Source: UBA10438 sp964432155
GTDB lineage: Bacteria; Bacteroidota; Ignavibacteria; Kapaibacteriales; Kapaibacteriaceae
DNA length: 64,000 bases
Direction of reading: 5' to 3'
NCBI GenBank assembly: GCA_964432155.1
Contig: CAYSMF010000006.1
Coordinates: 1-64,000 of the forward strand
Positions 8,830-17,726 of this stretch are shown piece after piece. The position numbers and the translations under genes are program-made. Under the pieces are notes generated by a model. The model had not been told where the DNA came from. It ran no database searches and was given only the letters and a program-made list of their open reading frames with translations. Within the stretch, counting starts at the first letter, position 1. The number at the start of each line of letters is the position of its first letter.

Positions 8830-9353
8830 ACGAGCAAATCGCACGCGACGGGTTTGTCACCACAACAGTCGAATCCCTTGTAACGTGGGCTCAGAAGAAT
8901 TCACTCTGGCCGATGCCGATGGGTATTTCCTGCTGTGCCATTGAAATGATGGCCTTCGGCGGTCCGCGCGCGGACTCGTCACGCTTCGGCTCGGAACGCT
9001 TTTCGTTCTCGCCACGCCAGGCCGACCTGATGATTGTTGCCGGTACGGTGACATACAAGATGGCTTGGGTTGTAAAGAAGGTTTGGGATCAAATGCCTGA
9101 TCCGAAGTGGTGTATCGCCATGGGCGTGTGCACATCTACCGGTGGTATGTTCCGCTCGTATCCTGTTGTACAGGGTATCGATCAGTTCCTCCCGGTCGAC
9201 GCATACGTGTCGGGTTGCCCTCCGCGTCCAGAAGCGCTGATGAAGGCGCTGATGTACATCCAGGAAAAGGTTGATCGTTCAAAGCCACAGCTGATCAACC
9301 TCGGCAAGGATAGCGGCGATGTTCGTCGCTCAGATCTGATCGTTACGCCATAA
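8820..9353 (+). CDS. nuoB: NADH-quinone oxidoreductase subunit B
   Basis: A 177-residue peripheral-arm subunit of complex I that holds [4Fe-4S] cluster N2, the last electron carrier before quinone. The cluster ligands are visible: the tandem cysteines in G-I-S-C-C-A-I-E, the Cys in M-G-V-C-T-S-T-G-G and the Cys in V-S-G-C-P-P-R-P. F-G-G-P-R-A-D and F-S-P-R-Q-A-D are also family-typical. Its start overlaps nuoA, and its stop overlaps the anmK start (TAATG), so all three are translationally linked. Confidence 0.95.
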   Translation: MGLNEQIARDGFVTTTVESLVTWAQKNSLWPMPMGISCCAIEMMAFGGPRADSSRFGSERFSFSPRQADLMIVAGTVTYKMAWVVKKVWDQMPDPKWCIAMGVCTSTGGMFRSYPVVQGIDQFLPVDAYVSGCPPRPEALMKALMYIQEKVDRSKPQLINLGKDSGDVRRSDLIVTP

Positions 9354-10447
9354 TGCTGATTGCCGGCATCATGACGGGCACGTCGCTCGATGCGATCGAC
9401 GTTGCAGTTTGCGACATTCAACACAAGGGAGACCGTCATTCGGTCTCCCTTGTTGCGTTTTCGAGCCACCCCTACGCCGATGAAACGATAGCGATGATTC
9501 GCGCGGCTGTGGCAGAACAAGCATCAATGCAGGATCTCTGTGATATTCCGTTTGCGCTCGCTCGAGATTATGCGGCTGCGCTTGCGGAGCACTTCGCTGC
9601 ACATACCATCGAGGCTGTCGCGATTCACGGACAAACATTGTGGCATCATCCTCCCGTCTCAACATGGCAGGCTGCGTCCGGCCCAGCTCTGTCGGCTCTG
9701 ATCAACCTCCCCGTCATATCGAACTTTCGTGATGCCGATGTTGCGCTTGGTGGACAAGGGGCTCCCCTCGTCCCCGTGTTTGATGCTGCTACGCTTGCTA
9801 GCGATCACGACGTCGTCGCGCTCAACATTGGGGGTATGGCCAACATCACAATTCTCCCTGCGACGGATGATCCTGCAGCTGTGCGAGCCTTTGACACCGG
9901 GCCTGGAAACGTATGGATCGACGCGGCAGCACGGATCACCTTCGGTATGTCCTTCGATGCCAATGGCGCAACAGCTCGTGCAGGCGTTGTGATTGCATCC
10001 TTCTTCGAAGAACTCAAGCGTCTCCCCTACTTTGCTGCAGAGCCTCCGAAGTCGACAGGACGTGAGATGTTCTCCGAGGCAGAGGCACGACGTTTAATCA
10101 CGCGCTATGCCCACCCTTCGGCTCCTCTCGAGGATGTGGTGACAACAATGTCGGAACTCACCGCGTGGTCCATTGCAGACCACATTCGTCGCTTCGCACC
10201 GTCGACAACCGAAATCGTTGCCTCCGGCGGCGGGGTACGAAACAGCTACCTGATGGAGCGGCTTGCATTCCATTGCATGGAGCAGGCACTCGATGCCACA
10301 GTGAGGATTCACCCGCACTCGCAAGCCAAAGAGGCTATGGCATTTGCCTATTTGGGGTGGCTCACCCTTAACGGACTGCCCGGCAACCTACCAAGCGTCA
10401 CCGGAGCACGTCGGAATGCCGTTCTTGGAACAGTAGCCCGTGTATAA
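9353..10447 (+). CDS. anmK: Anhydro-N-acetylmuramic acid kinase
   Basis: A cytoplasmic enzyme of 364 residues that cleaves and phosphorylates 1,6-anhydro-MurNAc to MurNAc-6-phosphate with ATP, in cell-wall recycling. The family start I-M-T-G-T-S-L-D-A-I-D-V-A is present, with A-I-H-G-Q-T-L-W-H, the F-R-D-A-D-V-A-L-G-G-Q-G-A-P-L-V-P region, F-D-T-G-P-G-N and a C-terminal E-I-V-A-S-G-G-G-V-R-N nucleotide-site motif. Length fits the family. The start shares one base with the nuoB stop (TAATG). Why a wall-recycling kinase is coupled to two complex I subunits is not obvious; it may simply be operon packing. Confidence 0.95.
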   Translation: MLIAGIMTGTSLDAIDVAVCDIQHKGDRHSVSLVAFSSHPYADETIAMIRAAVAEQASMQDLCDIPFALARDYAAALAEHFAAHTIEAVAIHGQTLWHHPPVSTWQAASGPALSALINLPVISNFRDADVALGGQGAPLVPVFDAATLASDHDVVALNIGGMANITILPATDDPAAVRAFDTGPGNVWIDAAARITFGMSFDANGATARAGVVIASFFEELKRLPYFAAEPPKSTGREMFSEAEARRLITRYAHPSAPLEDVVTTMSELTAWSIADHIRRFAPSTTEIVASGGGVRNSYLMERLAFHCMEQALDATVRIHPHSQAKEAMAFAYLGWLTLNGLPGNLPSVTGARRNAVLGTVARV

Positions 10448-10487
10448 CTCTCCTCGCGTGAACTCTCCTTCACACTGCTGTGTTTCG

Positions 10488-10495
10488 TAGTTTTG
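10488..10495 (+). promoter_or_regulatory. -7 element TAGTTTTG
   Basis: Matches TAnnTTTG and lies 39 bases before the acyl-CoA dehydrogenase ATG, in the 87-base gap after anmK. No convincing -33 box was seen. Confidence 0.5.
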
Positions 10496-10534
10496 CGCCC
10501 ATTCAACTCACTGACTTAACGACAGGTTTGCGTC

Positions 10535-11686
10535 ATGTTTACGCTCCAGCTCTCTGAGACTCACGAAATGATTCGCGATACCGCACGCCAGTTTGCGCGC
10601 GAGGAAGTTGCTCCGACGTCGATCGAACGCGACAAGGCGGGCACGTTCCCGACAGACATCGTGAAGAAAATGGGCGAGCTGGGCTTCATGGGCATGATGA
10701 TCGACCCACAATGGGGTGGCTCGGGTCTCGATGCGATGAGCTATGTGCTGGCCATGGAAGAAATCTCCGCGGTCGACGCATCCGTTGGCGTCGTGATGTC
10801 GGTCAACAACTCGCTCGTATGCTGGGGTATTGATACCTACGGCACCGACGAGCAGAAAGAACGTTGGTTGAAGCCGCTTGCGAGCGGTCAGATTCACGGG
10901 GCGTTCTGTTTGTCGGAACCTGAGGCAGGATCCGACGCAACGTCGCAGCACACGACAGCTGAAAGGGTTGATGGTGGCTGGGTCCTCAACGGCACGAAGA
11001 ACTGGATCACGAACGGAACAACGGCCAGTACATACCTCGTGATGGCACAGACAAACCGTGAGCTTCGCCACAAGGGCATCTCGTGCTTCATCATCGATCG
11101 TAATACTCCGGGGTTCGAGCCAGGGCTGAAGGAAGACAAGCTTGGCATCCGCTCAAGCGATACATGCTCAATTGGTCTGACGAATGTCTTCGTTCCAGAT
11201 GACCAAGTACTTGGCGGTGTTGGTACTGGCTTTAAGATCGCAATGGAGTCGCTCAACGGCGGGCGTATTGGCATCGCTGCACAAGCACTTGGCATCGCAA
11301 AGGGCGCGTTCGAAGCTGCACTTGTCTACTCGACACAGCGCAAGGCATTCGGCAAGCCAATCGCCGACCTACAGGCAATTCAAATGAAGATTGCTGACAT
11401 GTCAACGCGCCTCGAAGCAGCACGTCTGCTCGTGTACAAGGCAGCCTACATGAAAGATCAGCACCAGAACTACATCAAGGCTGCTGCGCAAGCCAAGCTG
11501 CTTGCCTCACAAACAGCGGTGCACTGCGCACTTGAGGCAATCCAAGTGCATGGCGGGTACGGTTATGTACGCGAGTACTTGGTAGAACGTTACCTGCGTG
11601 ATGCGAAGATCACCGAGATCTACGAGGGAACGAGCGAGATTCAGCACATCGTGATTGCACGTGAGCTGATGAAGGAACTCGCCTAA
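10535..11686 (+). CDS. Acyl-CoA dehydrogenase, short-chain type
   Basis: A flavoprotein of 383 residues that oxidises acyl-CoA to trans-2-enoyl-CoA and passes electrons to electron transfer flavoprotein. The two family signatures are present: A-F-C-L-S-E-P-E-A-G-S-D around residue 130 and Q-V-H-G-G-Y-G-Y with R-D-A-K-I-T-E-I-Y-E-G-T-S-E near the end. The catalytic glutamate is in I-Y-E-G-T (about residue 364), as in short- and medium-chain enzymes. It resembles butyryl-CoA dehydrogenases, but chain length cannot be fixed. A thiolase, a CoA transferase and an ETF:quinone oxidoreductase-like protein occur within 17 kb. The 3' end overlaps the convergent TamB gene by four bases. Confidence 0.9.
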   Translation: MFTLQLSETHEMIRDTARQFAREEVAPTSIERDKAGTFPTDIVKKMGELGFMGMMIDPQWGGSGLDAMSYVLAMEEISAVDASVGVVMSVNNSLVCWGIDTYGTDEQKERWLKPLASGQIHGAFCLSEPEAGSDATSQHTTAERVDGGWVLNGTKNWITNGTTASTYLVMAQTNRELRHKGISCFIIDRNTPGFEPGLKEDKLGIRSSDTCSIGLTNVFVPDDQVLGGVGTGFKIAMESLNGGRIGIAAQALGIAKGAFEAALVYSTQRKAFGKPIADLQAIQMKIADMSTRLEAARLLVYKAAYMKDQHQNYIKAAAQAKLLASQTAVHCALEAIQVHGGYGYVREYLVERYLRDAKITEIYEGTSEIQHIVIARELMKELA

Positions 11687-14600
11687 GGCAGGCGCGCTCC
11701 AAGTTTGATCTCCCACAAGCGCTGGAAACGCGTGATGTTACCGCTGTTGTTCACACTGCGGGATACATCAAGCATGAAGTAGCGCATCGCTTCGGCATCG
11801 GAGAGCACCGTGAATGGCACGGTGATCGTGAACGTGCTGTTACCAGCGAAGTCACTGATTTGTCCTGTGAGGCGGTACGTTACATCGCTCCACAGCTGTC
11901 CCGATACGGTCAAGCGTGACTGATTGAGATCAGAGCCAAGGTCGATCTGTGTGGATTGGACAATTCCACCAATCCCCGACAGAATGTCGCCAAGCGCACT
12001 TGTGGCCATGGCCGACATCGCTCCGTTGACCTCACCGACAAGATTACCTTGCCCGCTCGACACCAACTCGTCCTGCGTTTTGTTCAGCAGGATCAACATG
12101 AGTGCATCACCGGTAATCTTTGCCGAATCGCCTTCTTGTTTGCGATCACGTCGATACACCGACCAACGTGTGACCGGTTTCTGCTTTGTGCCACTTATCG
12201 CTACTTCCACACGGAAGTCCTCTTGCTCACCGCTATTGAGTGTACGACGATCTCGGTACACAGCCTTGAGATCAAGCGATGGATTGGAGATACCACCCGC
12301 TGTAAAGTCGAGCGTGCCACTGGCAAGGAATGGCTTATAGAACTTGTACGTCGACGTCCCCTCTTTCACCCGCACGCGACCGCGCAGGTTCGTGCTGTTG
12401 TCGAGGAATCGTCCTGTAAATACAAGCGGCACTTTTTGATCCACAGGCTCGAGATCAGCGATGAGGATCTCCATCATACCAAAGACCATGGTCATGATTG
12501 TGCGCCCCTTGAGGTAGACGTTGAGGTCGTACCGCAGGAGATCGACAAACGCCGCCGTTGTGGTTTTCACAACCTGTTCGATTGCTGCTTGTGCTGTTGA
12601 CGTCACCGATGTTGAGCTATCTGAAGCAAGGCGCATCACGGGCGCTGCGGCATCAAGAACACTGGAGAATCGACGTGATGAATCTGTCGATCGCTGATAC
12701 TGGAACGCTGTGTAGCGCGACTTCGTGGTCGACCGTTCCTGAGGAAACACGATATCAGCATAGAGCACTTGAATGTCGCCCTCAAGCTTTGGAGCATCCA
12801 GTTTCCCGTAAAAGCGAATTGGCGCAAGTCCATTCACGCCGGCAGCGATGATAACGTCGCCAAACACCTTTGGACTCCGTGCTTGCGAACCCTTGTTCAT
12901 CACAAGGATACCAGGTGAGCGCACAGTAAAGTCCATGCTTGAGACGCTCAAGCCGTCGAAGACCACAACGCCATTGGCATAGGCAATGCCACGCTTACGA
13001 TCTCGATCAAGGTTGCGCACAACGATGGTGTCGAGATGCAGTTCTGATCCATCGAGGTGCATGACGCCATCTGCAGAATACACGATGTTCGTTGCAGAAG
13101 ACAAGAACGTTGCTTTCGCAAAGCGTGCGTTACCGCCGAGGTCAATCTTATCTGGCGTCGTTCCCTTGACGGTAATCACCCCATCGGCAACGCCTTGCAG
13201 GCGTTCGATTGCAGGTAGAAATGGCTCCACAGCCGCCAGAGCCAGTTTGTTGGCTCGCATGTCGATATCAATTGGACGATCATCGACCAAGCGCTGCTCT
13301 ACACCGCGCAAGCCAAGATCAATCGGCAAGTGGTTGATAGCCAGATCAAGCGTACGCGACTGCGTACTCAATGCAGGATTTGCAATGCGCAGCCAGCCCG
13401 TGATATCACGGTCGCGATGTCGAAGCTGCGTCGTCAACGTCCCGATCAACTCGTCGTTATACCGCACACCTGTTGCCTGCATTTCCAACGCGATCTCTGG
13501 TTGCTCCCAGGTACCATTCAGGGTAACGGTGAGCTGCTCCATGAATCCATCGAGGTAGGTGACTGGGTGCCCCTTATCAAGCACGACAAATCGTGGTACG
13601 TCTGCCAGGTTAAGGTTTGTGACGACTACGCGAGCGTTCGTGAATGCTGCTGTTGATACTTCGCCTGAAGCGGTAATCACTTCTGCTGCACCGCGCTGGA
13701 TGGCGAGGTCGTCGATTGCGAGTTTTGCATCTCGCGCGCGCAGGCGAACTGGCCGCAGCGATCGCCATTCGAGACCGCGCACGGAATCAACCAACACGTG
13801 CAATGAATCAAAGCTTGCAAAGGTGGAGTCATCCGCCCATCGTATTTGACCACCAAGTCCAGCATAGATGCCGTTCACATCTGCTCGACCACGCATCCGA
13901 GCCACCGTATCGGTCGTCTGTACAGCGATGTTGATGTTGGAGATGCGGGTATCGTTAACACGGATCGCATCATCACATTGGGCTTGAAGATTCAACTGCT
14001 CAACACGCGGTGTTGTCGTAAGATCGGCCAACACGCACGACATTGATGCATACAGCGGATCCACTGTTACACGCAGGTCCGGTGCGAGTAGCGCAAACTC
14101 ACGAACCGCAATCGTGTCGATGGTGAGCGTAGTTTTCTCTACTGTCGATTGCACACGTCCTTCAACGCGGAGGTTCGCGATAAGCGAGAGCGAATCAAGG
14201 AACAGGTTTACCGGAGTTGCATCGCGGAGGGTAATCTGGAATCGCGCGTCCATGTTCTCGCCTCGCACACCCATGGCCTGTACTTGCCCAAGATCCGAGG
14301 TGATGTGGCGCAATTGATGTTCGACAGCATTCATCGAGTTGATCACGCTTGCGCTGACAACATTGATAAACGCCGAAGGCATAAACTGTCCCTCGACAGA
14401 AGCCTGCAGGAACTGTGACTGCGCGGTCCACGAACGTAGCGCGCCTTCGCGCACGCTCGCAATGCGCAACGTAAACGGACGTAGCGCACGATCCGCGAGT
14501 GCGAATTCATCTACGCGAGCCGTTGCGACGCCGAGTATACTATCGAGTTCAATCCCCTCTCCGTCAAGCTCCAAGCGCGTTGTTAGCCGCGTCGGGAACG

Positions 14601-16305
14601 ATCGATCACGGAGCAGCGATGCAAGATTGATGGCGTTCATTGAGACACGCAGTGAGTACTGCGGGTGGTGGACGTCAGCGACACTCCATCGACCATGAAC
14701 TTCAAGTGTTTGCGCATCCCAGACGTCTTCTTCGATAATGGTATCGGTCCGAAACGGCGTCACGTCGACAAACGACGAATCGATATCGATGATGCCTGTA
14801 CCATCGGCAGCGATGTTCAAGGACAGCGCTCGAATCGGACGTCCCATGGCGCGGCTGCGCTCAAGATCAACATGGTACGTGCCGTCAAGAGTTGCGAGGT
14901 CTGTCCCCCGTCCGCGGAGCACGACACGTCCGTTCAGTGTTGTCGCGATACTCGAGTCAGCAAACACCGAGAGGTCCCCGTTGCTCACGCGCATATCGAG
15001 ATCGTACCCAAAGGCGGGGTCATCAAGCTTAAGTGTCATGCGACCATCTACACGTCCAGGTGCGTCTGAACCGTGCACGATAAAGAACAACGAGTCTGCT
15101 GGATACCCGCGCAGTGTCACGGTATCAATGCGAGTCGTCGTTAGGAACGGAAGCTCAGGAAGCGGGACAAAGACAAGACGGCGGCGAACATCTGCGTACC
15201 GCGCGGCTGAGTTTACAACGCGAATATTGAGTAGTGGACCTCGATTGCCGGAGAGTTCCGTGAGGATGACGTCACCGCGTACGATTCCGTCGCCTGCTCG
15301 CAGCGTCAGGTCGCGAACCTCGAGCGCATCGCCTCGAAACGCAACACGCGCGTCGAGTGCATATGAATCGATGACTTCGATATCCGGTACGATGTACGAC
15401 ACCTCTTCGCCAGAGACCTGATCAGCTTGGATCGTGGCAATAGCGGGATGCCTATCGAGCACTGCCGACGAGAGGCCCTCTCGAAGAATATCGACACCAT
15501 CAATGCGGGCAGCAAGGTGGAGCGATGAACCAGCAGTACGAAGCTTCAAGAACTGCACATCCAGTCCGGCAGGAGTTAGCACGGCGGCCAGCTCAAGTTC
15601 TCGCACGTCCAGACCGTTCGGACGTTGCTCAACAAGTGAACATTCATCGATGGACACGCGATACTCGCGCGTCGGGAGCGACATCCAAATGGAAGCGTCA
15701 AGATTGAAGTGATCGATGTGCGTGTGTGTCATATCCAGGTGCACACTATCGACCGACGCGTCTGTCGAGTCGTAGACAGTGATTGCCCCATCACGAATGC
15801 TGACTTCGCGCACGCGCACGACGAGATCGGGCGGTGGTGTCGTTGTTGTATCGGCAGAAGGCCGCGCGATACGATTGATATTCCACACACCGTCGCGCGA
15901 TCGCAGAATGGCGATCCGTGGATTACGAATCGCAAGCTCATTGACGGCTACTGTCTTCGCAAAGAGTGCTGCAATGTCGTAGCTCAGTGATAGCTCGTCC
16001 GCTTCGAACACCGTAGTGCCGTGTGCGGAGAGTACCGGATGCACCAAGACGATGCCACGGAAGATGTCAATGCGCAAGTCGTCACAAGCAACCGTGCCCT
16101 CGAGCTGATCATTCACAAGGGCAAGCACTTGACGTCGCATGATATCACGTGCAAGATCTGTCTGCGCGAATGCGACGATCATAGCAGCAAGAACCACCGC
16201 GGTCAATACCAATCGGTACGACCACGTGAAGCAGAAAACCGCTGCTCTCAGCCACCAAGAGCTGTGAGCAACGGTTTCATGCGATGGTTGCTGCTGTTCG
16301 ATCAC
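11683..16305 (-). CDS. TamB-domain translocation/assembly protein
   Basis: A 1540-residue protein with a single N-terminal membrane anchor (about residues 30-47) and a very long beta-rich body of repeating strands, the AsmA/TamB architecture. The last ~300 residues carry the DUF490-like end: G-R-F-L-D-N-S-T-N-L-R-G-R-V, then S-G-T-L-D-F and a closing barrel-like segment rich in T-V-P-F. Such proteins span the periplasm as a hydrophobic groove and move phospholipids or help outer-membrane protein assembly. The start is GTG, overlapping the isocitrate dehydrogenase stop as GTGA, so it is translated from that mRNA. No TamA/BamA gene lies next to it. Longer than E. coli TamB (about 1260 residues), as is common in this supergroup. 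Confidence 0.85.
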   Translation of the reverse strand: MIEQQQPSHETVAHSSWWLRAAVFCFTWSYRLVLTAVVLAAMIVAFAQTDLARDIMRRQVLALVNDQLEGTVACDDLRIDIFRGIVLVHPVLSAHGTTVFEADELSLSYDIAALFAKTVAVNELAIRNPRIAILRSRDGVWNINRIARPSADTTTTPPPDLVVRVREVSIRDGAITVYDSTDASVDSVHLDMTHTHIDHFNLDASIWMSLPTREYRVSIDECSLVEQRPNGLDVRELELAAVLTPAGLDVQFLKLRTAGSSLHLAARIDGVDILREGLSSAVLDRHPAIATIQADQVSGEEVSYIVPDIEVIDSYALDARVAFRGDALEVRDLTLRAGDGIVRGDVILTELSGNRGPLLNIRVVNSAARYADVRRRLVFVPLPELPFLTTTRIDTVTLRGYPADSLFFIVHGSDAPGRVDGRMTLKLDDPAFGYDLDMRVSNGDLSVFADSSIATTLNGRVVLRGRGTDLATLDGTYHVDLERSRAMGRPIRALSLNIAADGTGIIDIDSSFVDVTPFRTDTIIEEDVWDAQTLEVHGRWSVADVHHPQYSLRVSMNAINLASLLRDRSFPTRLTTRLELDGEGIELDSILGVATARVDEFALADRALRPFTLRIASVREGALRSWTAQSQFLQASVEGQFMPSAFINVVSASVINSMNAVEHQLRHITSDLGQVQAMGVRGENMDARFQITLRDATPVNLFLDSLSLIANLRVEGRVQSTVEKTTLTIDTIAVREFALLAPDLRVTVDPLYASMSCVLADLTTTPRVEQLNLQAQCDDAIRVNDTRISNINIAVQTTDTVARMRGRADVNGIYAGLGGQIRWADDSTFASFDSLHVLVDSVRGLEWRSLRPVRLRARDAKLAIDDLAIQRGAAEVITASGEVSTAAFTNARVVVTNLNLADVPRFVVLDKGHPVTYLDGFMEQLTVTLNGTWEQPEIALEMQATGVRYNDELIGTLTTQLRHRDRDITGWLRIANPALSTQSRTLDLAINHLPIDLGLRGVEQRLVDDRPIDIDMRANKLALAAVEPFLPAIERLQGVADGVITVKGTTPDKIDLGGNARFAKATFLSSATNIVYSADGVMHLDGSELHLDTIVVRNLDRDRKRGIAYANGVVVFDGLSVSSMDFTVRSPGILVMNKGSQARSPKVFGDVIIAAGVNGLAPIRFYGKLDAPKLEGDIQVLYADIVFPQERSTTKSRYTAFQYQRSTDSSRRFSSVLDAAAPVMRLASDSSTSVTSTAQAAIEQVVKTTTAAFVDLLRYDLNVYLKGRTIMTMVFGMMEILIADLEPVDQKVPLVFTGRFLDNSTNLRGRVRVKEGTSTYKFYKPFLASGTLDFTAGGISNPSLDLKAVYRDRRTLNSGEQEDFRVEVAISGTKQKPVTRWSVYRRDRKQEGDSAKITGDALMLILLNKTQDELVSSGQGNLVGEVNGAMSAMATSALGDILSGIGGIVQSTQIDLGSDLNQSRLTVSGQLWSDVTYRLTGQISDFAGNSTFTITVPFTVLSDAEAMRYFMLDVSRSVNNSGNITRFQRLWEIKLGARLP

Positions 16306-17684
16306 TCGCCTTGTGCTTTTGAGTAGCGGGCCTCGCCAGCAGCCTGATGGAGGAGCTCAACGTGAACCCACTTCATGCCAGTTGCTGTGACCGCTGTGAG
16401 AAGTTCAAGAACGTCCTGGCGTGTTACTTCTGCTTCGGCAATGTACCGACAGCGGAAGTGATCCACGAGAAGAATGTCAGGGAGTTCACCCGGCCATACC
16501 TTCGTACCACGGTTTGAGAGCAGCTTCAGTGTAAATGGACCAACGCGCTCGGGCATTGAAGGAAGGCCGACATGCTCAACGAAAACGTCTGCGCCGATGA
16601 GCGTCCACGTCTCGGAAATTGCTTCTTGCGCCTGAGTTGCTGGAGCGTGTTGCTGTTCAACGACCTTGAGATCAGTTGGAACCGCACCCATGTTGGCGAT
16701 GATTGCAGCTGTGAACTCAGACGTTGATGCCGAACCGCCAAGGTCACGCGTCTTCACACCCGAAGCGAGTGTTGCCGTGAGTGCATTCTGGATAAGCTCT
16801 GCATGCCCTACCAGCCCCATGTATTGAAGCATCTGGATGCCAGAGAGCAAGATTGCTGTTGGATTTGCAAGCCCCTTGCCAGCGATGTCGGGAGCTGATC
16901 CGTGGACAGCTTCGAACACTGCACAGTTCTTGCCGATGTTTCCACCCGGTGCCACACCGAGTCCGCCCACGATACCAGCGCACAAGTCGCTCACGATATC
17001 GCCGTAGAGGTTCGGAAGGACAAGGACGTCGAATTGTTCTGGACGCGACACCAGCTGCATACAGCAGTTGTCGACGATGATGTCGTTGGATTCAATCTCT
17101 GGATACTCGGCGGCTACTTCGCGGAAGACCTCGAGGAAGAGGCCGTCGGTGATCTTGTGAATGTTCGCCTTGTGAACGCAGGTAACCTTCTTGCGACCAA
17201 GCTTGCGAGCCTCTTCGAACGCGTAGCGAATGACGGCCATCGAGCCAGGGCGTGTGATGAGCTTCAGACATTGTGCCACGTTTGGCGTCTGGAAGTGCTC
17301 AATGCCTGCATAGGTGTCTTCGACGTTCTCGCGGACAATCAGGATGTCGACATTGGAAAAGCGTGTTTCGACGGCAGGCATGCTCTTGGCCAAGCGCACG
17401 TTCGCGTACAGCTCGAGACCCTTGCGAATCGTTACGTTCACGCTCTTGTGTCCACCACCTACTGGCGTAGTTGTAGGACCCTTCAGCGCGATGCGATTGC
17501 GCTTGATACTCTCCATCGTCTCCTGCGGCACACCATTGCCTGATTGCTCGATTGCAACGAGTCCGGCTACTGCCTTCTCCCACTGCACTGGCACTCGGGC
17601 TGCCTCGAATACGCGGATGACGCTTTCGCAAATTTCTGGTCCAATTCCATCGCCTTCGATCAACGTTACTGTCGTGTTTGCCAT
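16302..17684 (-). CDS. icd: Isocitrate dehydrogenase with C-terminal extension
   Basis: A TCA-cycle enzyme of 460 residues that oxidises and decarboxylates isocitrate to 2-oxoglutarate. It belongs to the isocitrate/isopropylmalate dehydrogenase superfamily: G-D-G-I-G-P-E near the N-terminus, substrate loop K-S-V-N-V-T-I-R-K with Y-A-N-V-R, metal aspartates in Y-G-D-I-V-S-D, and E-A-V-H-G-S-A-P-D-I-A-G-K. The catalytic part ends near residue 330 and is followed by an extra ~125 residues, like the Thermus/Rickettsia-type enzyme with a small extra domain. Coenzyme choice (NAD or NADP) is not clear by eye. It is followed by TamB with a GTGA overlap and preceded by thiolase 42 bases upstream. Confidence 0.88.
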   Translation of the reverse strand: MANTTVTLIEGDGIGPEICESVIRVFEAARVPVQWEKAVAGLVAIEQSGNGVPQETMESIKRNRIALKGPTTTPVGGGHKSVNVTIRKGLELYANVRLAKSMPAVETRFSNVDILIVRENVEDTYAGIEHFQTPNVAQCLKLITRPGSMAVIRYAFEEARKLGRKKVTCVHKANIHKITDGLFLEVFREVAAEYPEIESNDIIVDNCCMQLVSRPEQFDVLVLPNLYGDIVSDLCAGIVGGLGVAPGGNIGKNCAVFEAVHGSAPDIAGKGLANPTAILLSGIQMLQYMGLVGHAELIQNALTATLASGVKTRDLGGSASTSEFTAAIIANMGAVPTDLKVVEQQHAPATQAQEAISETWTLIGADVFVEHVGLPSMPERVGPFTLKLLSNRGTKVWPGELPDILLVDHFRCRYIAEAEVTRQDVLELLTAVTATGMKWVHVELLHQAAGEARYSKAQGE

Positions 17685-17726
17685 AGCGGTTTGTAGGTAT
17701 GTTCTACTTGTGAGACAATGTTGTGA

